The notes beneath the pieces are model-generated. The model searched no databases, was not told the DNA's origin, and saw only the letters and a program-made list of their open reading frames with translations. Of a DNA stretch of 64,000 nt, positions 57,301-64,000 are shown one piece after another. A program made the translations under genes and the position numbers. This stretch comes from Neoaquamicrobium sediminum (GTDB lineage: Bacteria > Pseudomonadota > Alphaproteobacteria > Rhizobiales > Rhizobiaceae), in assembly GCF_013240295.1 (NCBI RefSeq), contig NZ_JABETK010000001.1, forward strand, positions 620,001-684,000, in the 5' to 3' direction. The first letter of the stretch is position 1; the number at the start of each line of letters is the position of its first letter.

Positions 57301-57343
57301 TAAGGCAGTAGGGCATTCAAGCTCTTCTCCCCTCACTGCCTTA
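57301..57343. repeat. Short inverted repeat with pyrimidine/purine-rich flanks
   Basis: TAAGGCAGT (57301-57309) and ACTGCCTTA (57335-57343) form a perfect 9-bp stem with a G3/C3 inner helix. Flanking runs of CCCCTA and GGGGAAT type motifs look like repeated intergenic elements of Mesorhizobium-like genomes. It lies between the Mrp carrier and the crotonase genes and may act as a terminator for the former. Confidence 0.5.
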
Positions 57344-57363
57344 CGCCCTGTTCCCCTAATCCC

Positions 57364-58527
57364 CTACTCGAATACGATTGCCGGCGCTGCCGCTGCAGAC
57401 GCGGCGCTTGCGGCCTTCACCTGCTCCCAGACCTTGCCGGCGATGTCGCGATAGACCGTAGCCTGTGCGCCCTGCGGGTCGGAGACGACAACCGGCGTAC
57501 CAGCGTCGGAGGATTCGCGCACGTCCATCGTCAGCGGTACCTCGCCAAGGAAAGGCACGCCGAGGCGCTCGGCCTCCCGGCGCGCGCCGCCGTGGCCGAA
57601 GATGTCGTAGCGCTTACCGGTGTCAGGCGCGAGGAAATAGCTCATGTTCTCGACGATGCCGAGCAGCGGCACATCGACCTTGTGGAACATGTTCAGTCCC
57701 TTGCGGGCATCGATCAGGGCGAGGTCCTGCGGTGTCGAGACGATGACGGCGCCCGCGAGCGGCACGGCCTGCGCCATGGTGAGCTGCGCGTCGCCGGTGC
57801 CGGGCGGCATGTCGACGACGAGCACGTCGAGCGCGCCCCATTCGACCTCGCGCAGCATCTGGGTCAGCGCCGACATCACCATCGGCCCGCGCCAGATCAT
57901 CGGCGTCTCCTCATCGACGAGGAATCCCATCGACATGACCTTTACGCCGTAATTCTCCATCGGTTTGAGAATCTTGCCGTCGACCGTCTGCGGCCTGCCG
58001 GAGATGCCGAGAAGCCGCGGCATCGAGGGACCGTATATGTCGGCATCGAGGATGCCGACCTTGAGCCCGTTGGCCGCGAGGCCAAGCGCGAGATTGACGG
58101 CGGTGGTCGACTTGCCGACACCGCCTTTGCCCGATGCAACCGCGATGATCGCCTCGACGCCCGGCACGCCGGCCTTGCCGCGCTGCTTCCCGGCGGGCGC
58201 AGCCTGGGCCGGCGCCGGACGCGGCGGCGCGGCCGGCCGGGGCGGTGGTGGCGGGGCCGCTGCTTCCATGCCGCCGCCCTTCTTTTCGGCCGTCAATGCC
58301 ACGACGGCGCCCTCGACGCCCGGCATCGCCTTCACCGCGCGCTCGGCGGCCGCGCGCAATGGCTCCAGCGCCTGCGCACGATCGGCGGGTACGGTGACGG
58401 AAAAGAACACCTTGGAGTTGGCGATGAAGATATCGGAGACCAGCCCCAGCGAGACGATGTCGCCCTCGAAATCGGGGCCCTTGATCGTCCTCAGCGTTTC
58501 GAGGACTGCTTCCGTGGTCACGGACAT
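57364..58527 (-). CDS. apbC: Fe-S cluster carrier ATPase, Mrp/ApbC/NBP35 family
   Basis: A 387-residue protein starting at ATG 58527; the 655-residue extension upstream is a chance open frame. An N-terminal DUF59/MIP18 domain (TEAVLETLRTIKGPDFEGDIVSLGLVSDIFI) and a Pro/Ala-rich linker of about 35 residues precede the P-loop ATPase: VASGKGGVGKSTTAVNLALGLA, LDADIYGPSMPRLLG and VDMPPGTGDAQLT. It assembles or transfers Fe-S clusters, possibly serving the formate dehydrogenase encoded nearby. The usual CxxC pair is not obvious in the C-terminal part (ENMSYFLAPDTG where CPHC-like is common), which is seen in some alphaproteobacterial members. Confidence 0.9.
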   Translation of the reverse strand: MSVTTEAVLETLRTIKGPDFEGDIVSLGLVSDIFIANSKVFFSVTVPADRAQALEPLRAAAERAVKAMPGVEGAVVALTAEKKGGGMEAAAPPPPPRPAAPPRPAPAQAAPAGKQRGKAGVPGVEAIIAVASGKGGVGKSTTAVNLALGLAANGLKVGILDADIYGPSMPRLLGISGRPQTVDGKILKPMENYGVKVMSMGFLVDEETPMIWRGPMVMSALTQMLREVEWGALDVLVVDMPPGTGDAQLTMAQAVPLAGAVIVSTPQDLALIDARKGLNMFHKVDVPLLGIVENMSYFLAPDTGKRYDIFGHGGARREAERLGVPFLGEVPLTMDVRESSDAGTPVVVSDPQGAQATVYRDIAGKVWEQVKAASAASAAAAPAIVFE

Positions 58528-58644
58528 GGCGTTTGCTTCCGCTTGTTTCTTTGTGCTGCCCAGATAATGCAGTTTGCATGCCTGGCCAAGGGCAGGCCCA
58601 CAGTGACTGTGGCGATCCGGCGCTGACGAGACTAATGTCCGCCC

Positions 58645-59544
58645 ATGATCGACAAGCTCGAATTCTTCATTGCGCTGGCGCGCACGCGGCATTTCGGCAA
58701 GGCAGCCGAGGAACTGGGCATCACCCAGCCGACGCTTTCGGCCGCGGTCAAGCAACTCGAGGACCAGCTTGGCGTGATGCTGGTGCAGCGCGGATCGCGC
58801 TTTCAGGGCCTGACGCCGGAAGGCGAACAGGTGCTTGCCTGGGCGCGGCGCATCACCGGCGACGCCCGCACGATGAAGGAGGAGATGCGCGCAGCCCGCC
58901 ACGGCCTCTCCGGCCGCCTTCGGATCGCAGCCATTCCGACCGCGCTCGCCATGACGCCGCTTCTGACCACGCCATTCCGCAAGAAGCACCCCGGCGTCAC
59001 CTTCACCATTCTGTCGCGCACCTCGATCGAGGTGCTGTCGCTGCTCGGCAATTTCGACATCGACGCCGGCATCACCTATCTCGACAACGAGCCGCTTGGC
59101 CGCGTGGTCTCGGTGCCGCTTTACGCCGAGCGCTACCAGCTCATCACGGCGGCGGGAACGCCGCTCGCCGACCGGGAACGCGTAACCTGGGCTGAAGTCG
59201 CCGAACTGCCGCTGTGCCTGCTGACCCCCGACATGCAGAACCGCCGCATCATCGACCAGCATCTGGCCGAAGCGGGCACCGGGGCGCGGCCGACGCTGGA
59301 ATCCAACTCGATGATCCTGCTGTTTTCCCATATCCGCACCGGGAAATGGTCATCGATCATGCCGCTCAACCTCGCGGAAACCTTCGGCTTCTCGGAGCCT
59401 ATCCGGGCCATACCGATCGTCGAACCCGACGCCCGCCACATCGTCGGCCTCGTGGCGGCCAAGCGCGAGCCGCACACGCCGCTGGTGGCGGCGCTGCTTG
59501 ACGAGGCGATGACGCTGGCAGGCGATTTTGCCGAACATCTCTAA
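58645..59544 (+). CDS. LysR family transcriptional regulator, likely of the formate dehydrogenase operon
   Basis: A 299-residue protein with the LysR helix-turn-helix at residues 1-60 (LEFFIALARTRHFGKAAEELGITQPTLSAAVKQLEDQLGVMLVQR) and a periplasmic-binding-like effector domain (GLSGRLRIAAIPTALAMTPLL). It is encoded 135 bases upstream of fdsG in the same direction and next to a LysR-type binding motif, so it probably activates the fds operon in response to formate or C1 supply (inference). Confidence 0.9.
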   Translation: MIDKLEFFIALARTRHFGKAAEELGITQPTLSAAVKQLEDQLGVMLVQRGSRFQGLTPEGEQVLAWARRITGDARTMKEEMRAARHGLSGRLRIAAIPTALAMTPLLTTPFRKKHPGVTFTILSRTSIEVLSLLGNFDIDAGITYLDNEPLGRVVSVPLYAERYQLITAAGTPLADRERVTWAEVAELPLCLLTPDMQNRRIIDQHLAEAGTGARPTLESNSMILLFSHIRTGKWSSIMPLNLAETFGFSEPIRAIPIVEPDARHIVGLVAAKREPHTPLVAALLDEAMTLAGDFAEHL

Positions 59545-59569
59545 TCCATGATCCCGGCACGACCCGAAC

Positions 59570-59586
59570 GATAGACAACTTCTATC
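59570..59586. promoter_or_regulatory. LysR-type binding site before the fds operon
   Basis: GATAGACAACTTCTATC has perfect 6-bp arms and fits the LysR pattern ATAG-N7-CTAT (a T-N11-A motif). It lies 94 bases upstream of the fdsG start, the usual location of an activating recognition site. Confidence 0.6.
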
Positions 59587-59679
59587 AAACGACGGGACTG
59601 CTTTATTGATATTGCCGGTTTCGTCTGTTCTCATAAAGACTTAGCGAATTCCGGCAAGGAACAGGGAGGGCGCTGCAGC

Positions 59680-60156
59680 GTGATGCAGTCGCAAGGTACC
59701 GAAACCGAGGCGCAGGTCGCCGCGATCATCGAGGAACTTAAGGGCCTCGAGGGGCCGCTTCTGCCCATCCTCCACGGCGTTCAGGAAGAGTTCGGCTACG
59801 TGCCCACCGAGGCGCTTCCGGTCATCGCCGAGGCGCTGAACCTCTCCAAGGCCGAGGTACACGGCGTCGTCACCTTCTATCACGACTATCGCATCCAGCC
59901 TGCCGGACGGCATGTGCTCAAGCTCTGCCAGGCGGAAGCCTGCCAGTCGATGGGTTCGGACGCGATCGCCGCGCAGGTCAAGGCCGCGCTCGCCGTCGAC
60001 TTTCACCAGACGGCGGCGGATGGTTCGGTCACGCTTGAGCCGGTCTATTGCCTCGGCCTCTGCGCATGTGCGCCAGCCGCCATGCTCGACGGAGAGGTGA
60101 TCGGACGGCTGGACGCAGACACGGTCGCGGAAATCACGGCGGAGGTGCGGACGTGA
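59680..60156 (+). CDS. fdsG: NAD-dependent formate dehydrogenase gamma subunit (FdsG, NuoE-like)
   Basis: A 158-residue thioredoxin-like [2Fe-2S] protein: LLPILHGVQEEFGYVPTEALPVIAEALNLSKAEVHGVVTFYHDY, then the cluster cysteines in LCQAEACQSMG and VYCLGLCACAPAAML. It is the electron-transfer subunit of the soluble Mo formate dehydrogenase. GTG 59680 has AGGGAGG about 10 bases upstream; an ATG follows directly. It overlaps fdsB by GTGA. Confidence 0.92.
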   Translation: MMQSQGTETEAQVAAIIEELKGLEGPLLPILHGVQEEFGYVPTEALPVIAEALNLSKAEVHGVVTFYHDYRIQPAGRHVLKLCQAEACQSMGSDAIAAQVKAALAVDFHQTAADGSVTLEPVYCLGLCACAPAAMLDGEVIGRLDADTVAEITAEVRT

Positions 60157-61709
60157 GCCCCGTCATCTACATCCCCGGCGATTCGGGCGCGCTGGCGCTT
60201 GGCGCGGAGAAGGTCGCGAAGGCCATCGCCGCCGAGCTTGGAGCGCGCGGCATCGAGGCGACCATCGTGCGCAACGGCTCGCGTGGCCTCTACTGGCTGG
60301 AGCCGATGGTCGAGGTGGCGACTGACGCCGGCCGCGTCGCCTATGGTCCGGTGAAGCCATCCGACGTCACCTCGTTGTTCGATGCCGGACTGATCTCGGG
60401 CGGGCAGCATCGGCTGTCGCTTGGCAATCCTGAACAGATACCGTTCCTGGCGAAGCAGACCCGGCTGACCTTCGCGCGCTGCGGCATCACCGACCCGCTT
60501 TCGCTCGACGATTACGAGGCCCATGGCGGGCTGGCCGGCCTGAGGAAGGCCGTGGCGATGGCGCCGGCCGACATCGTGCAGACGGTGACGGATTCCGGCC
60601 TGCGCGGACGCGGTGGTGCGGGTTTTCCCACCGGGATCAAGTGGAAGACCGTTCACGACACGGTTGCCGAGCGCAAATACATCGTCTGCAACGCTGACGA
60701 AGGCGACAGCGCGACCTTCGCGGACCGCATGATCATGGAGGGCGACCCCTTCGTGCTGATCGAGGGCATGGCGATTGCAGGCATCGCCACCGGCGCGACA
60801 AAGGGCTTCGTCTATATCCGTTCCGAATACCCGCACGCGATCCGCGCCATGGAGGCGGCGGTCCGCGTCGCGCGGCGCGCCGGTGTTCTGGGTCCAGCCG
60901 TTCTCGGGTCGCCCAACGCCTTCGACATCGAGATCCGTGCCGGCGCCGGGGCCTATGTCTGCGGCGAGGAAACGTCGCTACTCAATTCGCTCGAAGGCAA
61001 GCGCGGCGTGGTGCGCGCCAAGCCGCCGCTGCCGGCCATCCAGGGGCTCTTTGGAAAACCAACCGTCATCAACAATGTGATTTCGCTCGCCTCGGTGCCG
61101 ATCATCCTCGACAAGGGCGGCGAATTCTACCGCGACTTCGGCATGGGCCGTTCGCGCGGCACGATCCCGATCCAGATCGCCGGCAATGTGAAGCATGGCG
61201 GCCTGTTCGAGGCCGGCTTCGGCCTCTCGCTGGGCGAGATCGTCGACGAGATCGGCGGCGGCACGGCCACCGGCCGGCCGGTCAAGGCGGTTCAGGTCGG
61301 CGGACCGCTTGGCGCCTATTTCCCCCGCGACCTGTTCGATACGCCCTTCGACTACGAAGCCTTCGCGGCCAAGGACGGGCTTATCGGCCATGCCGGCATC
61401 ACCGTCTTCGACGATACGGCCGACATGCTCAAGCAGGCCCGTTTCGCGATGGAATTCTGCGCCATCGAAAGCTGCGGCAAGTGTACACCCTGCCGCATCG
61501 GTTCGACGCGCGGGGTGGAGACGCTCGACAAGATCGCTGCCGGCATCGAGCCGGAAAAGAACCGCGCACTCGTTACCGACCTCTGCAACACGATGAAGTT
61601 CGGATCGCTCTGCGCACTGGGCGGCTTCACGCCCTACCCAGTCATGAGCGCCATCAACCATTTTCCGGACGATTTCGCGCCGCAGGCGAAGCTGGAGGCC
61701 GCGGAATGA
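60153..61709 (+). CDS. fdsB: NAD-dependent formate dehydrogenase beta subunit (FdsB, NuoF-like diaphorase)
   Basis: A 518-residue protein. The N-terminal 120 residues are the Fds-specific extension. The NuoF-like core has SGLRGRGGAGFPTGIKW (NADH/FMN loop), ADEGDSATFADRMIMEGDP and GAGAYVCGEETSLLNSLEG, and the C-terminal 4Fe-4S motif is ESCGKCTPCRIGSTR with a further Cys near DLCNTMKFGSLCALGG. It passes electrons from formate to NAD+. GTG 60153 is set by the GTGA overlap. Confidence 0.93.
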   Translation: MSPVIYIPGDSGALALGAEKVAKAIAAELGARGIEATIVRNGSRGLYWLEPMVEVATDAGRVAYGPVKPSDVTSLFDAGLISGGQHRLSLGNPEQIPFLAKQTRLTFARCGITDPLSLDDYEAHGGLAGLRKAVAMAPADIVQTVTDSGLRGRGGAGFPTGIKWKTVHDTVAERKYIVCNADEGDSATFADRMIMEGDPFVLIEGMAIAGIATGATKGFVYIRSEYPHAIRAMEAAVRVARRAGVLGPAVLGSPNAFDIEIRAGAGAYVCGEETSLLNSLEGKRGVVRAKPPLPAIQGLFGKPTVINNVISLASVPIILDKGGEFYRDFGMGRSRGTIPIQIAGNVKHGGLFEAGFGLSLGEIVDEIGGGTATGRPVKAVQVGGPLGAYFPRDLFDTPFDYEAFAAKDGLIGHAGITVFDDTADMLKQARFAMEFCAIESCGKCTPCRIGSTRGVETLDKIAAGIEPEKNRALVTDLCNTMKFGSLCALGGFTPYPVMSAINHFPDDFAPQAKLEAAE

Positions 61710-61918
61710 ACGAGAAGGTCAAAGGCCCCGCTTCCTATTTCCCATCGATCGAAAAGACCTATGGCCAGCCGATCGACCATTGGAAGACGCTGATCCAGCA
61801 GCGGGTCGGCGCTAAACACATGGAAATCGTGAACTGGCTGAAGAGCGAGCACGGCCTCGGCCATGGTCACGCAAACGCACTCGTCGCGCACACGCTGACA
61901 GAGAACAAGGACCGCTAG
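61706..61918 (+). CDS. DUF4287 family small protein inside the fds operon
   Basis: A 70-residue protein: SYFPSIEKTYGQPIDHWKTLIQQRVGAKHMEIVNWLKSEHGLGHGHANALVAHTL, the DUF4287 pattern with conserved His. It overlaps fdsB by ATGA and lies 10 bases before fdsA, so it is translated with the operon. Function unknown; it could be an assembly or stability factor of the formate dehydrogenase. Confidence 0.85.
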   Translation: MNEKVKGPASYFPSIEKTYGQPIDHWKTLIQQRVGAKHMEIVNWLKSEHGLGHGHANALVAHTLTENKDR

Positions 61919-61928
61919 GAGCATTCCC

Positions 61929-64000
61929 ATGGGTCTCATCCACGAAATCGACTACGGCACCCCCGCTTCGAAGGCCGAAAAACAGGTTACGCTGACCGTC
62001 GACGGCTTCGAGGTCACCGTACCCGAAGGCACCTCGGTCATGCGCGCCTCGATGGAGGCGGGCATCCAGATTCCGAAGCTGTGCGCCACCGACATGGTCG
62101 ACGCATTCGGTTCCTGCCGGTTGTGCCTTGTCGAGATCGAAGGCCGCAACGGCACCCCATCCTCCTGCACCACGCCGGTTGCGCCGGGCATGGTGGTGCA
62201 TACCCAGACCGGCCGGCTGAAGGACATTCGGCGCGGGGTGATGGAACTCTACATCTCCGACCACCCGCTCGATTGCCTGACCTGCGCGGCCAATGGCGAC
62301 TGTGAACTGCAGGACATGGCCGGCGCAGTGGGGCTGCGCGACGTGCGCTACGGCTATGAGGGCGACAACCACGTCTTCGCCAAGGATCGCACCGACGGAG
62401 CGGACAATTTCCGCTGGATGCCGAAGGACGAATCCAACCCTTATTTCACCTACGATCCGTCGAAATGCATCGTCTGCTCGCGTTGCGTGCGGGCGTGCGA
62501 GGAGGTGCAGGGCACCTTCGCGCTGACGATCGAGGGGCGCGGCTTCGAAAGCCGGGTATCGCCCGGCATGCACCAGGATTTCCTCTCGTCCGAGTGCGTA
62601 TCCTGCGGCGCCTGCGTGCAGGCCTGCCCGACGGCGACACTGACCGAGAAATCGGTCATCGAGATCGGCCAGCCGGAACATTCCGTCGTCACCACCTGCG
62701 CCTATTGCGGCGTCGGCTGCTCGTTCAAGGCCGAGATGCGCGGCGATGAGCTGGTGCGCATGGTGCCCTGGAAGGACGGCAAGGCCAATCGGGGCCATAG
62801 CTGCGTCAAGGGCCGGTTCGCCTGGGGTTACGCCACCCACAAGGAGCGCATCCTCAACCCGATGGTGCGCGAAAAGATCACCGATCCCTGGCGCGAGGTG
62901 AGCTGGGAAGAAGCGTTCGCGCATATCGCCAGCGAGTTCCGCCGCATCCAGTATCAGTACGGCAGGGGCTCGATCGGCGGCATTACATCCTCGCGCTGCA
63001 CCAACGAAGAGACCTATATCGTCCAAAAGCTCATCCGGCAGGGCTTCGGCAACAACAATGTCGACACCTGCGCCCGCGTCTGCCACTCGCCGACGGGCTA
63101 CGGCCTCGGCCAGACCTACGGCACCTCGGCCGGCACGCAGGATTTCGATTCCGTCGAGCATTCCGACGTGATCATGGTCATCGGCGCCAATCCTTCAGCC
63201 GCGCATCCGGTCTTCGCCTCCCGTATGAAGAAGCGCATCCGTCAGGGGGCAAAGCTGATCGTGCTCGATCCGCGCGTCACCGAGACGGTGGATTCAGTGC
63301 ATGCGAAGGCAACGCATCACCTTCCGCTGCGGCCCGGCACCAATGTTGCCGTCGTCACCGCGCTCGCGCATGTCATCGTCACCGAGGGCCTTTTCAACGA
63401 AGCCTTCATCCGCGAGCGCTGCGATTGGTCGGAGTTCGAGGATTATGCGTCCTTCGTCGCCGACGAAAGCAATTCCCCGGAGGTTGTCGGCAAGCTCGCA
63501 GGCGTCGATCCGGAGACCATCCGCGGGGCCGCGCGGCTCTATGCCACCGGCGGCAACGGCGCGATCTATTACGGCCTCGGCGTGACGGAGCACAGCCAGG
63601 GCTCCACCACGGTGATGGGCATCGCCAACCTCGCCATGCTGACCGGCAATATCGGCCGGCCCGGCGTTGGCGTGAACCCGCTGCGCGGCCAGAACAACGT
63701 ACAGGGCTCCTGCGACATGGGCTCCTTCCCGCACGAGCTGCCGGGCTACCGCCACGTCTCCGGCGATGCGGTGCGCGACATCTACGAAGCGCTGTGGGGC
63801 GTCAAGCTCGACAACGAGCCGGGCCTGCGCATTCCGAACATGCTGGATGCCGCGGTCGAAGGTTCCTTCAAGGGCATCTACATCCAGGGTGAGGACATCC
63901 TGCAGTCCGACCCCGACACCAAGCACGTCTCTGCCGGCCTTGCCGCGATGGAATGCGTCGTCGTGCACGACCTGTTCCTCAACGAAACCGCCAACTACGC
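61929..64000 (+). CDS. fdsA: NAD-dependent formate dehydrogenase alpha subunit (FdsA), 3' end cut by the window edge
   Basis: The first about 690 of some 950 residues. Cofactor sites in order: [2Fe-2S] with CATDMVDAFGSCRLCLVE; a His-Cys3 site in HPLDCLTCAANGDCELQ; two 4Fe-4S ferredoxin motifs (CIVCSRCVRACEE and CVSCGACVQACPTATL); the Mo-domain 4Fe-4S cluster (CAYCGVGCSFK); and the Mo-ligating Cys in CARVCHSPTGYG followed by His. MGD-binding motifs GANPSAAHPVF and GLGVTEHSQGS follow. AGGAG precedes the ATG. It oxidises formate to CO2. The accessory gene fdsC/fdhD is expected off the right edge. Confidence 0.93.
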   Translation, partial: MGLIHEIDYGTPASKAEKQVTLTVDGFEVTVPEGTSVMRASMEAGIQIPKLCATDMVDAFGSCRLCLVEIEGRNGTPSSCTTPVAPGMVVHTQTGRLKDIRRGVMELYISDHPLDCLTCAANGDCELQDMAGAVGLRDVRYGYEGDNHVFAKDRTDGADNFRWMPKDESNPYFTYDPSKCIVCSRCVRACEEVQGTFALTIEGRGFESRVSPGMHQDFLSSECVSCGACVQACPTATLTEKSVIEIGQPEHSVVTTCAYCGVGCSFKAEMRGDELVRMVPWKDGKANRGHSCVKGRFAWGYATHKERILNPMVREKITDPWREVSWEEAFAHIASEFRRIQYQYGRGSIGGITSSRCTNEETYIVQKLIRQGFGNNNVDTCARVCHSPTGYGLGQTYGTSAGTQDFDSVEHSDVIMVIGANPSAAHPVFASRMKKRIRQGAKLIVLDPRVTETVDSVHAKATHHLPLRPGTNVAVVTALAHVIVTEGLFNEAFIRERCDWSEFEDYASFVADESNSPEVVGKLAGVDPETIRGAARLYATGGNGAIYYGLGVTEHSQGSTTVMGIANLAMLTGNIGRPGVGVNPLRGQNNVQGSCDMGSFPHELPGYRHVSGDAVRDIYEALWGVKLDNEPGLRIPNMLDAAVEGSFKGIYIQGEDILQSDPDTKHVSAGLAAMECVVVHDLFLNETANY

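Noticed and set aside
57364-59331. 655-residue form of the Mrp/ApbC protein
   Set aside because: The extra 268 N-terminal residues are antisense to the LysR gene and have no family match; a proper start with ribosome binding site is at 58527.
61812-63161. 449-residue minus-strand open frame
   Set aside because: Antisense to fdsA and the DUF4287 gene, with no recognisable domain.

Overview
The window looks like a chromosomal segment of an alphaproteobacterium of the order Hyphomicrobiales (Rhizobiales), most like the Mesorhizobium/Phyllobacteriaceae group. The basis is high GC coding sequence, strong GGAGG-type ribosome binding sites, dense transport operons with ATGA stop/start overlaps, a DUF982 gene, an fdsGBA-type formate dehydrogenase, and a short palindromic repeat of the kind common in rhizobial genomes. 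I see no tRNA, rRNA, insertion sequence, prophage or CRISPR array.

Layout. (1) 1-11.4 kb is a catabolic island. A minus-strand operon encodes a GntR/FCD regulator, a ribose-type sugar ABC importer, a DJ-1/PfpI protein and a TRAP importer running off the left edge. A plus-strand operon encodes an Ldh_2 dehydrogenase, an iron alcohol dehydrogenase, a succinate-semialdehyde-type dehydrogenase and an esterase. A palindrome lies between them. (2) 11.4-18.5 kb is a second catabolic island on the minus strand: an SsuABC-like importer, a second FCD regulator, an Ldh_2 paralogue without its usual histidines, an alpha/beta hydrolase, a DUF1684 protein and a MalK remnant. (3) 18.8-28.2 kb is a respiratory module: a gluconate-2-dehydrogenase-like trio (gamma subunit, GMC flavoprotein, triheme cytochrome c), then a heme-copper oxidase with a CuA-less subunit II and a fused subunit I-III, plus a CtaG assembly factor. 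(4) 28.4-37.3 kb is a seven-gene Mrp-type cation/proton antiporter, whose last subunit reads into a universal stress protein, followed by a histidine kinase and a sigma-54 activator. (5) 37.5-47.6 kb holds a stress-type flavin protein, DUF982, a dipeptide ABC operon, DUF924, an acyl-CoA ligase with a histone-like Lys/Ala tail, and a CoxG protein. (6) 47.7-58.5 kb holds a sugar-acid dehydratase, an MttB-family methyltransferase, a MocR regulator, pgi, a HAD phosphatase, an enoyl-CoA hydratase and the Fe-S carrier Mrp/ApbC. (7) 58.6-64 kb holds a LysR regulator and an NAD-dependent formate dehydrogenase operon, with a small DUF4287 gene between fdsB and fdsA; fdsA is cut by the right edge.

How the genes may work together (inference): the two islands import and oxidise small organic acids or alcohols. 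The periplasmic dehydrogenase passes electrons through cytochrome c or quinone to the alternative oxidase. The Mrp antiporter uses the resulting proton gradient for pH/Na+ homeostasis under its own two-component system. Formate dehydrogenase recovers reducing power from C1 units.

Data quality matters here. About sixteen otherwise intact genes are split by single-base frameshifts, several at runs of five G or C where six would restore the frame. I read these mainly as sequencing or assembly errors, and I give each gene its repaired span with the position of the break.
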